This document shows positions 7,651 to 13,076 of a stretch of 13,076 bases of DNA, piece after piece; position 1 is the first letter of the stretch; each line of letters opens with the position of its first letter. The position numbers were made by a program, and so were the translations under genes. Location of the stretch: assembly GCA_029261305.1 (NCBI GenBank), contig JAJDBO010000212.1, positions 1-13,076 on the forward strand, in the 5' to 3' direction. Below the pieces are notes generated by a model that was given only the letters and a program-made list of their open reading frames with translations, was not told the DNA's origin and searched no databases. The DNA is from Nitrospirales bacterium. GTDB lineage: Bacteria; Nitrospirota; Nitrospiria; Nitrospirales; UBA8639.

Positions 7651-8019
7651 TTAGGCAGCAACTTTAGCTAAATCAGATTTAGCCATATCCGTCAGTGACT
7701 TAAAACCACTTTCGTCGTGGATAGCCATTTCAGAAAGCATCTTGCGGTTTAGGAGAACATTCGCGTTCTTTAACGCATTCATAAACTTGCTATAGGAAAG
7801 GCCGTGAGCCTTGACGGCTGCTGAGATACGCGTGATCCACAACCGACGAAAATCTCTTTTCCGATGTTTACGACCAGCATAGGCATAAGCCTGCCCTTTA
7901 TCGACTGATTCTGTCGCTGTTCTAAATAGCTTGCTCTTTGCCCCATATTGGCCCTTCGCCAATTTCAACCTTTTTTTTCTGCGGCGCCGGGTTTGTGGGC
8001 CTCCTTTTACGCGTGGCAT
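7651..8019 (-). CDS. rplT: 50S ribosomal protein L20
   Basis: L20 binds 23S rRNA early in 50S assembly and in several bacteria represses its own operon. The 122-residue protein begins with the conserved PRVKGGPQTRRRRKK and contains the typical basic extension, then the globular part with LWITRISAAVKAHGLSYS and KNANVLLNRKMLSEMA. A strong ribosome site (GGAAGGAG) is 8 nt before the ATG. It is the last gene of the thrS-infC-rpmI-rplT set. The 123-bp gap to rpmI is long for this pair and holds a palindrome described separately. Confidence 0.97.
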   Translation of the reverse strand: MPRVKGGPQTRRRRKKRLKLAKGQYGAKSKLFRTATESVDKGQAYAYAGRKHRKRDFRRLWITRISAAVKAHGLSYSKFMNALKNANVLLNRKMLSEMAIHDESGFKSLTDMAKSDLAKVAA

Positions 8020-8117
8020 CTCTTACTCTCCTTCCTCACATCTTCGTTGAAAAACCTGCCAGCAACAATAACCGGCTATTCAACCAACATATTGAACTCA
8101 ATGTATTATCAATGACG

Positions 8118-8133
8118 ATTGCAACCTTGCAAT
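8118..8133. repeat. 16-bp palindrome between rpmI and rplT
   Basis: ATTGCAA (8118-8124), CC, TTGCAAT (8127-8133) is a perfect inverted repeat that starts 9 nt beyond the rpmI stop in the minus-strand transcript. It has no T tract. It sits in the leader of rplT and could be an RNA processing or L20-control structure; this is inference. Confidence 0.45.
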
Positions 8134-8142
8134 TTCCCACCA

Positions 8143-8346
8143 TTACGAATAGGGAAGCAACCGGGCCAAAGCAGTTTGGTCTGACTTGGCAACGACCGCA
8201 GACTTACCAAGCCGCATTTTACGCTTCGCATTCTTGGTGGTCAAAATATGCCTCACCCCTGCTTTGCGCCGTAAAAATTTTCCACTACTCGTCCTTTTAA
8301 AGCGCTTTGCAGCTCCTGAATGACTTTTTAATTTCTGTCCAGCCAT
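8143..8346 (-). CDS. rpmI: 50S ribosomal protein L35
   Basis: L35 is a small basic protein of the 50S subunit. The 67-residue product has the family pattern: a KLKSHSGAAKRFK start, then GKFLRRKAGVRHILTTKNAKRKMRL, and a C-terminal half with residues leading to ARLLPY. Length is standard (64-67). AAGGGG lies 6 nt before the ATG. It stands between infC and rplT in the classical order. Confidence 0.97.
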   Translation of the reverse strand: MAGQKLKSHSGAAKRFKRTSSGKFLRRKAGVRHILTTKNAKRKMRLGKSAVVAKSDQTALARLLPYS

Positions 8347-8397
8347 GTTTTCCCCTTACAACAATCTTAATAAATGTGGGATGGGTATCAGGGGTTT

Positions 8398-8436
8398 GTA
8401 TTTCGTTTTTTCACGAAATACGAACGACGAGATACG
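8398..8436. repeat. Hairpin plus direct repeat between infC and rpmI
   Basis: GTATTTCGT (8398-8406) and ACGAAATAC (8413-8421) form a perfect 9-bp stem with a 6-nt loop. A second copy of the right arm, ACGAGATACG (8427-8436), follows 4 nt after the first (ACGAAATACG, 8413-8422) and differs at one base. The left arm can therefore pair with either copy. It lies 12-51 nt downstream of the infC stop in the minus-strand transcript and has no T tract there, so it is unlikely to be a terminator. An RNA cleavage or ribosomal-protein control site is possible. Confidence 0.5.
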
Positions 8437-8448
8437 TTTCACATATTC

Positions 8449-8970
8449 CTAATGTTTTGGAGCCACAATCATGTACAAATTCCGGCCTTCCATTCTCGGA
8501 GGGCTTTCAATAACACCAAATTCACTCACCTCTTCCACAATTTTGCTCATGGCCGTTCGGCCAAGTTCCTGATTGGCCATTTCCCGGCCACGGAACATAA
8601 CCGTAACTTTGGTTTTATTTTCCTCGGCAATAAAAGTGCGAATTTGCCGAATTTTTGTCTCTAGATCGTGCCTATCCGTTCGAGGCCTTAATTTTATTTC
8701 TTTGACTTGAGTCGACTTTTGGTGTTGCCGAATTTTGTGCTCTTTTTTACTTTGCTCATACTTAAACTTCCCAAAGTCCATGATCCGGCAAACAGGAGGT
8801 TCTGAATTCGGCGCGACCTCAACCAAATCAAAGCCTACATCTTTTGCCTGTTTCAGGGCCTCTGAGGTTTTCAGCACACCAAGCTGTTCCCCCTCGGCAC
8901 CAATAACTCGGACTTCTGGATTCCGAATCAGGTGATTAACACGATGTTTCGCTACGACGATTCGACTCAT
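8449..8970 (-). CDS. infC: Translation initiation factor IF-3
   Basis: IF-3 binds the 30S subunit, keeps it apart from 50S and checks start-codon and initiator tRNA pairing. The 173-residue protein has the N-domain (GEQLGVLKTSEALKQAKDVG; LVEVAPNSEPPVCRIMDFGK), a basic linker and the C-domain (VKEIKLRPRTDRHDLETKI; VTVMFRGREMANQELG). It ends with LYMIVAPKH. The start ATG overlaps the thrS stop as ATGA (8967-8970), so translation is probably coupled; there is no good independent Shine-Dalgarno. E. coli infC uses the rare AUU start for self-control, but this gene has an AUG at the position giving the expected N-terminus, so that particular feedback is not evident. Confidence 0.97.
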   Translation of the reverse strand: MSRIVVAKHRVNHLIRNPEVRVIGAEGEQLGVLKTSEALKQAKDVGFDLVEVAPNSEPPVCRIMDFGKFKYEQSKKEHKIRQHQKSTQVKEIKLRPRTDRHDLETKIRQIRTFIAEENKTKVTVMFRGREMANQELGRTAMSKIVEEVSEFGVIESPPRMEGRNLYMIVAPKH

Positions 8971-10937
8971 CTTTGAATAGATGAAGGGGCCAATTCTTTT
9001 AAGGGCATATCTTTTCCAATCAGTTCAATCACATCTGTTATGCCCATCGCTCCAAGGTCCCCGTCACTTCGCTTTCTGACAGATACTTGATGGGCTTCAC
9101 TTTCACGTTTCCCAACGACAAGCATGTAGGGGATTTTACCCTTTTCCGCTTCACGAATCTTGAGACCGACTTTTTCATTTCGGTCATCAAGCTCAACCCG
9201 AAACCCAGCGGCCCGCAATTGATCTCGAACCTGGCCAGCATATTCGGCTTGTTTATCCGTTATCGGCAATATCTTGATCTGGGTTGGCGCCAGCCAAGTG
9301 GGGAAGGCCCCAGCAAAATGTTCAACCAAAATTCCGAAGAAGCGTTCAATCGACCCCATGAGGGCTCGATGAATCATAATCGGTTGATGAGTTTTCCCAT
9401 CTTCCCCAACGTACGTCAAGCCAAATCGTTCAGGATTGTTGAAGTCTATCTGAATGGTGGAGCATTGCCAAGCTCTGCCCAAGGCATCTCGAATTTTCAA
9501 ATCAATCTTTGGGCCATAAAAAACGCCTTCGCCTGGATCAATTTTATAAGAAAATCCGCCACCTTTGAGCGCCGATTCTAAGGCATTTGTAGCTTGATCC
9601 CACTTTTCTAACTCCCCGACCGACTTTTCTGGCCTGGTAGACAGGTAGAGTTCAAACTCTGTAAAACCAAAATGTCCCAGAACAAAGAAGGTAAAATCTA
9701 AGACCTTTCGAACCTCTGACTCAATTTGATCAGGCCGACAGAAAATATGTGCATCATCTTGGGTAAATCCACGGACTCTCATCAATCCATGTAATACTCC
9801 AGAGCGCTCATACCGATAGACCGTCCCCAACTCTCCATAACGAATCGGCAAATCCCGGTAACTTCTCAAATGGGTCTTATAGACCATAATATGGAAGGGG
9901 CAATTCATTGGTTTGAGTTGATACTCGCTGGCCTCAACCGTCATCGGCGCGAACATATTGTCCTTGTAATAGTCCACATGTCCGCTGGTTTTCCATAAAT
10001 CCAAACGAGCGACGTGAGGAGAGTAGACCATCTCATAGCCATTTTTGGTATGCTGCTCTCGCCAAAAGTTTTCAATCAAGAGTCGAATAAGAGCCCCCTT
10101 GGGATGCCAGAGAATTAAACCAGGCCCCGTTTCATCCTGCACACTAAAAAGGTCGAGTTCTTTACCTAACTTACGATGATCCCTGCGCTTGATCTCTTCT
10201 AACTTGGCAATGTGATCATCAAGCTCGGCTTGAGAGGGAAAGGACGTCCCATAAATACGCTGAAGCATGGGATTCCGTTCATCGCCTCGCCAATAAGCTC
10301 CGGCACTCGTTAGAAGCTTGAAGGCCTTGACCTGACCAGTCGATCCGACATGGGGACCTCGACAGAGGTCGACAAACTCCCCCTGTTGATAGAGAGACAC
10401 TCGATCATCTTCAATCTGATTGATGATTTCGACTTTGAAAGACTCGTTCTTGTTCTCAAAAAACTGAACCGCCTCTTTCTTCGACATCTCAAGCCGCTTG
10501 ACGGGTAAGTCAGCTTTCATGATTTCGTGGGCTCTTGCTTCGATTTTCTCTAAGTCTTCTGGAGTAAAGGGGCGCTCAAAGGCAAAATCGTAAAAAAAGC
10601 CTTCCTCAATGGCTGGACCAATTGTGACATTGGCCGAAGGAAAAACATCTTTCACCGCTTGAGCCATAATATGAGTACTGCTATGCCGGTATATTTCTTT
10701 GCCCTCGGGAGAAGAAAAACTGACAGGCTCAAGTGATCCGTTTTGAGTCAATGAAGCCGACAAGTCCATGGGAATTCCATTGAATAAAACCGCAAAAATT
10801 TCTGCACCATCAAGTCCACATTCCCTCAAGGCTTCACGCGCAATAATCCCAGTGGAAAAAGACTTAGCCTCTCCTCCAGATACTGAAATTTCGATTGTAG
10901 TAACGCCAGACTTTGAGGCCTCAGTGGAAACTGACAT
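8967..10937 (-). CDS. thrS: Threonine--tRNA ligase
   Basis: ThrRS charges tRNA-Thr with threonine in the cytoplasm. The 656-residue protein has all four parts. These are an N-terminal TGS domain (about 12-76), the editing domain with HSSTH (85-89) and CRGPH (192-196) that clears mis-charged serine, the class II catalytic core (about 260-545), and the C-terminal anticodon-binding domain. Core motifs are MNCPFH (344-349), RYERSGVLHGLMRVRGFTQ (375-393) and HRALMGSIERF (523-533). The zinc ligands that select threonine are Cys346, His397 and His523, each 12 residues beyond the E. coli numbering. The start ATG lacks a clear Shine-Dalgarno. It lies 66 bp after tRNA-Val with no visible promoter or terminator between, and overlaps infC by 4 bp. 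Confidence 0.98.
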   Translation of the reverse strand: MSVSTEASKSGVTTIEISVSGGEAKSFSTGIIAREALRECGLDGAEIFAVLFNGIPMDLSASLTQNGSLEPVSFSSPEGKEIYRHSSTHIMAQAVKDVFPSANVTIGPAIEEGFFYDFAFERPFTPEDLEKIEARAHEIMKADLPVKRLEMSKKEAVQFFENKNESFKVEIINQIEDDRVSLYQQGEFVDLCRGPHVGSTGQVKAFKLLTSAGAYWRGDERNPMLQRIYGTSFPSQAELDDHIAKLEEIKRRDHRKLGKELDLFSVQDETGPGLILWHPKGALIRLLIENFWREQHTKNGYEMVYSPHVARLDLWKTSGHVDYYKDNMFAPMTVEASEYQLKPMNCPFHIMVYKTHLRSYRDLPIRYGELGTVYRYERSGVLHGLMRVRGFTQDDAHIFCRPDQIESEVRKVLDFTFFVLGHFGFTEFELYLSTRPEKSVGELEKWDQATNALESALKGGGFSYKIDPGEGVFYGPKIDLKIRDALGRAWQCSTIQIDFNNPERFGLTYVGEDGKTHQPIMIHRALMGSIERFFGILVEHFAGAFPTWLAPTQIKILPITDKQAEYAGQVRDQLRAAGFRVELDDRNEKVGLKIREAEKGKIPYMLVVGKRESEAHQVSVRKRSDGDLGAMGITDVIELIGKDMPLKELAPSSIQR

Positions 10938-11003
10938 AGGTCTAACTTCGAAAAAGTCTTCTCGTAAATTTGAGGATCGATAAAGAGGGATACCGTTTAA
11001 AAA

Positions 11004-11078
11004 TGGTAGGCGCGGGCGGTATTGAACCGCCGACCTCTACCGTGTCAAGGTAGCGCTCTCCCCCTGAGCTACGCGCCT
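11004..11078 (-). tRNA. tRNA-Val(GAC)
   Basis: The 75-nt minus-strand sequence folds as a full cloverleaf: acceptor AGGCGCG with CGCGCCT, D stem GCTC with GAGC, anticodon stem CTACC with GGTAG around loop TTGACAC, and T stem GGCGG with CCGCC around TTCAATA. Discriminator A and CCA are encoded. The anticodon is GAC (11044-11046 on the plus strand), which reads valine GUC and GUU. It lies upstream of thrS and directly downstream of a palindromic repeat. Confidence 0.96.
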
Positions 11079-11086
11079 ATCAACAA

Positions 11087-11210
11087 GGGCGTTGTTCAAA
11101 AACGTCGTCCAGCAAGGCTTCAGTCTTGTTTATGCGCAGAGCGTACTTGGCGTACCTAAGCACAACAACAGACCGGGAACGCCGCTGGCGGCCTTTTTGA
11201 ACAACGCCCC
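11087..11210. repeat. 124-bp palindromic repeat element (MITE-like)
   Basis: The ends are a perfect 16-bp inverted repeat: 11087-11102 (GGGCGTTGTTCAAAAA) and 11194-11209. Complementarity continues inward imperfectly (around 11103-11115 with 11180-11193, and 11122-11137 with 11162-11174), so the whole unit can fold as one long hairpin. The centre holds two GCGTAC copies (11140-11145 and 11150-11155). The unit is flanked by ACAA on both sides (11083-11086 and 11211-11214), a possible 4-bp target duplication, though so short a match could be chance. It encodes no protein. I remember similar repeats ending in TTGTTCAAAAAGGC from Nitrospira genomes, but could not check. It begins 8 bp upstream of the mature tRNA-Val 5' end. 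Confidence 0.7.
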
Positions 11211-11221
11211 ACAAGCTTATC

Positions 11222-11251
11222 ATGCTAGTAGAGCAATGGCACTAATGTCAA
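11222..11251 (-). promoter_or_regulatory. Probable promoter of tRNA-Val, possibly also of thrS-infC-rpmI-rplT
   Basis: On the minus strand a perfect TTGACA (plus 11246-11251) is followed after 18 nt by TAGCAT (plus 11222-11227). Transcription would begin near 11215, just outside the palindromic repeat. The repeat would therefore be transcribed as the tRNA leader. No stronger promoter is visible between the repeat and the tRNA, or in the 66 bp between the tRNA and thrS. Confidence 0.55.
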
Positions 11252-11280
11252 GAAGTTATTGATTTGATGAAGAAAGTCAT

Positions 11281-11300
11281 GAGGCGGGAAGAGACGCCTC
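11281..11300 (-). terminator. Weak candidate terminator after the Fis-like regulator
   Basis: GAGGCG (11281-11286) and CGCCTC (11295-11300) form a 6-bp GC-rich stem with an 8-nt loop, about 63 nt after the regulator stop. The minus-strand sequence beyond it (ATGACTTTCTTC) is only mildly T-rich. It lies just before the tRNA promoter, a sensible place for transcription to end. Confidence 0.35.
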
Positions 11301-11363
11301 CCAAATAGGTAATCCCAATTTTACTCTAATTTTCAGAGTTCTGGAATCTGGGGAGAGTAGTAC

Positions 11364-11948
11364 TTAGGAAATCTCTTTGTCTCGCTGGGATTGGGACCGT
11401 CTTTTGACCGAAATCTTACATTCCACGATCTTTTTCCGCAGAGTATTTCGGTTCAATCCCAAAAGTTGGGCTGCCTGAATTTGATTCCCATGGGTTTCCC
11501 GAAGAGCTAATTCAATCAATGGGCGCTCAACGGCTTGAATCAGAGTTGAATATAAACTCCGGGAAGAACTCGCCTTCATAGCGCGAACAAATTCACTAAA
11601 TTTTGACTCAACAAAATCCTCAAGGGTAACAGGCGTCAGCTCGGCCGATGGATTTTCTTTTTTTCCATTTTCTAAAAGACCCAGAATCGCGGTCACAGTC
11701 TTCACCAGCGGTAGGGGACCCGACAAGACCACGACCTTAGAAAGATCGAGGTCATCCCCTAGGGAGATCAAATCTTCGAGCTTACTCCCTTCACCCATTA
11801 CCATGACATCAATGGGATACCTATCCGTGGATTGTCTGAAGTCCTGAAGATCCGATACCAGTAAAATTGTCTCGTCACCAAGGTTTTGGATTTGAGTTAG
11901 AACTGACGGATCATCGCTGCTGACCACAATATGAAGCGGTTTATTCAT
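11364..11948 (-). CDS. Transcription regulator: degenerate receiver-like domain fused to a Fis-type DNA-binding domain
   Basis: This 194-residue protein has two parts. Residues 1-93 look like a response-regulator receiver fold: HIVVSSDDPSVL with an acidic pair, a later strand IDVMVMGEG, and KVVVLSG near 71-77. The strand that should end in the phosphorylated Asp reads DVMVMGEG, so phosphorylation is unlikely. Residues 108-182 resemble full-length Fis, not only its helix-turn-helix: LEDFVESKFSEF, the dimer helix ERPLIELALRETHGNQ (141-156) and the HTH AAQLLGLNRNTLRKKI (159-174). It has no AAA+ domain, unlike NtrC-type activators, so it should act by itself on DNA as a dimer. A good promoter lies upstream. 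Targets are unknown. The C-terminal call is firm; the N-terminal call is an inference. Confidence 0.85.
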   Translation of the reverse strand: MNKPLHIVVSSDDPSVLTQIQNLGDETILLVSDLQDFRQSTDRYPIDVMVMGEGSKLEDLISLGDDLDLSKVVVLSGPLPLVKTVTAILGLLENGKKENPSAELTPVTLEDFVESKFSEFVRAMKASSSRSLYSTLIQAVERPLIELALRETHGNQIQAAQLLGLNRNTLRKKIVECKISVKRRSQSQRDKEIS

Positions 11949-11975
11949 CGAATAGTGTGTTCCAGGAGAGCGTGA

Positions 11976-12003
11976 ATTATCAAAAAGACCGAAGTTTAGT
12001 CAA
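11976..12003 (-). promoter_or_regulatory. Probable sigma70 promoter of the Fis-like regulator
   Basis: On the minus strand TTGACT (plus 11998-12003) is followed after 16 nt by GATAAT (plus 11976-11981), each five of six to consensus. The predicted start near 11969 gives a leader of about 20 nt before the regulator ATG, without a clear Shine-Dalgarno. Confidence 0.55.
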
Positions 12004-12057
12004 TGCGTGGTAGGGTTCTGGTCTCAACTTGACCATTCAATGGCCACCAGATGCTAT

Positions 12058-12834
12058 TTATTCAGGAAGCGTCTGCCTCGAAGTAAATAATCGGCTCGTT
12101 CTCACGCCCCAATGGTGAAGTAGAAACCTCGTTAATACGCCAACGATGGACAGGGCATAACGCATGCTTTTCCAAAACGAGATTTGAGACGCTGATTCGA
12201 AGTATCTCGTGCTAATAGGAACCTCACGAATGGAGAGACCCTGGGCGATCCCCTGGACGATAATCTCGGTATCAAACACAAAATCATCCGAATTGGCCAG
12301 CAAATTCACTGACTGAAGGTATTGTTTGGAATAGGCTCTAAATCCGGAGTGGTATTCAGATAGAAAAATGCGCAACACCATGTTTTCTAGAGCCGTTAAC
12401 ATGACATTGCCATAGAATTTCCACAGCGGCATTCCCCCCTCAATAAATTTGCCCCCCATCATGCGAGATCCAAACACGGCATCCGATTCATTCCTCAGTA
12501 AGGGTTCAAGGAGTCTGGGAATAAGGGTGGGGTCATACTGGTAATCAGGATGCACCATCACCACAATGTCGGCGCCACGCTTAAGTGCCTCAGCGTAACA
12601 GGTTTTTTGATTGCCCCCGTACCCCCGATTTTCAGGATGCCTCGCGGTGGCAACGCCCAGCTGTTGAGCCAAGCGCCAGGTTCCATCCTGACTCGCATCG
12701 TCGACGAGGAGAATCTCATCCACCCATTCCCGAGGAATGTCTTTGAGGGTTTGCTCCAACGTTTGTTCGGCATTATAGGCCGGTAACACCGCAATAACCT
12801 TTTTATTTCTTTTCAGTTCGAGAAGCGAGTTCAT
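12058..12834 (-). CDS. Glycosyltransferase family 2 (GT-A fold)
   Basis: The protein of 258 residues is an inverting-type GT2 enzyme that moves a sugar from a nucleotide donor to an unknown acceptor. KVIAVLPAYNAEQTLEQTL (12-30) starts the nucleotide-binding fold. VDDASQDGT (44-52) and HPDYQYDP (95-102) hold the acidic donor and metal-binding residues. FGSRMMGG and the later EYHSGFRAYSKQYL fit dolichol-phosphate-mannose-synthase-like members. A hydrophobic stretch near the C-terminus (YALSIVGVLTRFLLHHWG) may touch the membrane. The frame is open upstream to 13014, but I start at ATG 12834. This gives the normal family N-terminus, has TTAGGAT in front, and overlaps the transporter stop as ATGA, so translation is coupled. 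The upstream frame is the transporter coding region. The acceptor may be a lipid or surface polysaccharide. Confidence 0.9.
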   Translation of the reverse strand: MNSLLELKRNKKVIAVLPAYNAEQTLEQTLKDIPREWVDEILLVDDASQDGTWRLAQQLGVATARHPENRGYGGNQKTCYAEALKRGADIVVMVHPDYQYDPTLIPRLLEPLLRNESDAVFGSRMMGGKFIEGGMPLWKFYGNVMLTALENMVLRIFLSEYHSGFRAYSKQYLQSVNLLANSDDFVFDTEIIVQGIAQGLSIREVPISTRYFESASQISFWKSMRYALSIVGVLTRFLLHHWGVRTSRLFTSRQTLPE

Positions 12835-13076
12835 GCTAATCCTAACAGTGGGCACAGGAGCCACAAGGTTGTCCACACCAGCACCGCCCCAATGATATCT
12901 AAAATGATTCCGGCGCGCAGCATATGCTGAATTGGGACTAATCCCGTTCCATACACAATCGCATTGGGAGGAGTCGAAACCGGCAACACAAAGGCCAAAC
13001 TGGCAGCCAAACACACTCCCATGGTTGGTGGAACAGGGGACACCCCAGCCGCTTGAGCAATCGCGATGACCACCGG
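12831..13076 (-). CDS. DASS/SLC13-family sodium-anion symporter, C-terminal fragment (runs off the window)
   Basis: The last 81 residues of a membrane transporter are visible; its start lies beyond base 13076. The segment ASLAFVLPVSTPPNAIV matches the family signature of sodium:sulfate/dicarboxylate symporters as I remember it: S-x2-F-x2-P-[LIVM]-[GSA]-x3-N-x-[LIVM]-V. It is followed by YGTG and two terminal transmembrane helices. This region holds part of the sodium and substrate site in known members. The substrate (C4-dicarboxylate, sulfate or other) cannot be read from the fragment. It overlaps the glycosyltransferase start by 4 bp, so the two are cotranscribed. Confidence 0.88.
   Translation of the reverse strand, partial: PVVIAIAQAAGVSPVPPTMGVCLAASLAFVLPVSTPPNAIVYGTGLVPIQHMLRAGIILDIIGAVLVWTTLWLLCPLLGLA

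Noticed and set aside
9087..9581. 164-residue plus-strand open frame inside thrS
   Set aside because: Shadow frame of a certain gene; no recognisable domain.
10938..11003. T-box or tRNA-mimic leader for thrS
   Set aside because: Only 66 bp lie between tRNA-Val and thrS, too short for a T-box, and I see no specifier-like structure or terminator.
11087..11210. Palindromic repeat as a plain transcription terminator
   Set aside because: The length, 16-bp terminal inverted repeats, inward imperfect pairing and flanking ACAA fit a repeat element better. The T run lies inside the stem, not after it.
12835..13014. Upstream 60-codon extension of the glycosyltransferase
   Set aside because: The extension is the transporter coding region read in another frame, has no family similarity, and the ATGA overlap marks the real start.

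Overview
The window is ordinary bacterial chromosome (dense genes, Shine-Dalgarno sites, sigma70-like promoters). I see no transposase, integrase, phage gene or CRISPR array. The taxon cannot be proven from this sequence. The gene content, the split-alpha transhydrogenase and a 124-bp palindromic repeat of a style I remember from Nitrospira genomes suggest a Nitrospirota (Nitrospira-like) bacterium. That is an inference.

Layout: (1) 1-1614, minus strand: a tight three-gene set consisting of a large degenerate alkaline-phosphatase-fold exported protein, an exported protein of unknown function, and the start of a HEAT-repeat protein. (2) 1895-3157, plus: a cytoplasmic alpha/beta-hydrolase-like protein, divergent from set 1. 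(3) 3366-6221, plus: pntAA-pntAB-pntB, the proton-translocating NAD(P) transhydrogenase. (4) 6470-7396, plus: rpsU (S21) and nth (endonuclease III). (5) 7651-11078, minus: tRNA-Val(GAC), thrS, infC, rpmI, rplT, a translation cluster converging on nth. (6) 11087-11210: a 124-bp palindromic repeat between the tRNA-Val promoter and the tRNA. (7) 11364-11948, minus: a small regulator with a degenerate receiver-like N-terminus and a Fis-like DNA-binding C-terminus. (8) 12058-13076, minus: a DASS/SLC13 transporter (3' end only) overlapping a family 2 glycosyltransferase by ATGA.

The housekeeping parts are well supported: PntAA/AB/B make NADPH from NADH using the proton gradient, and thrS-infC-rpmI-rplT is the classical translation cluster. 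The most unusual content is the divergent pair at 616-3157. Two hydrolase-fold proteins sit side by side, and both appear to have lost their catalytic residues. The phosphatase-like protein lacks the nucleophile and most metal ligands. The alpha/beta-hydrolase-like protein has Gly at the nucleophile-elbow Ser position. I read these as candidate pseudoenzymes, a hypothesis that alignments and structure prediction can test. The second notable item is the palindromic repeat, which would be transcribed as the 5' leader of tRNA-Val and possibly of the thrS operon.
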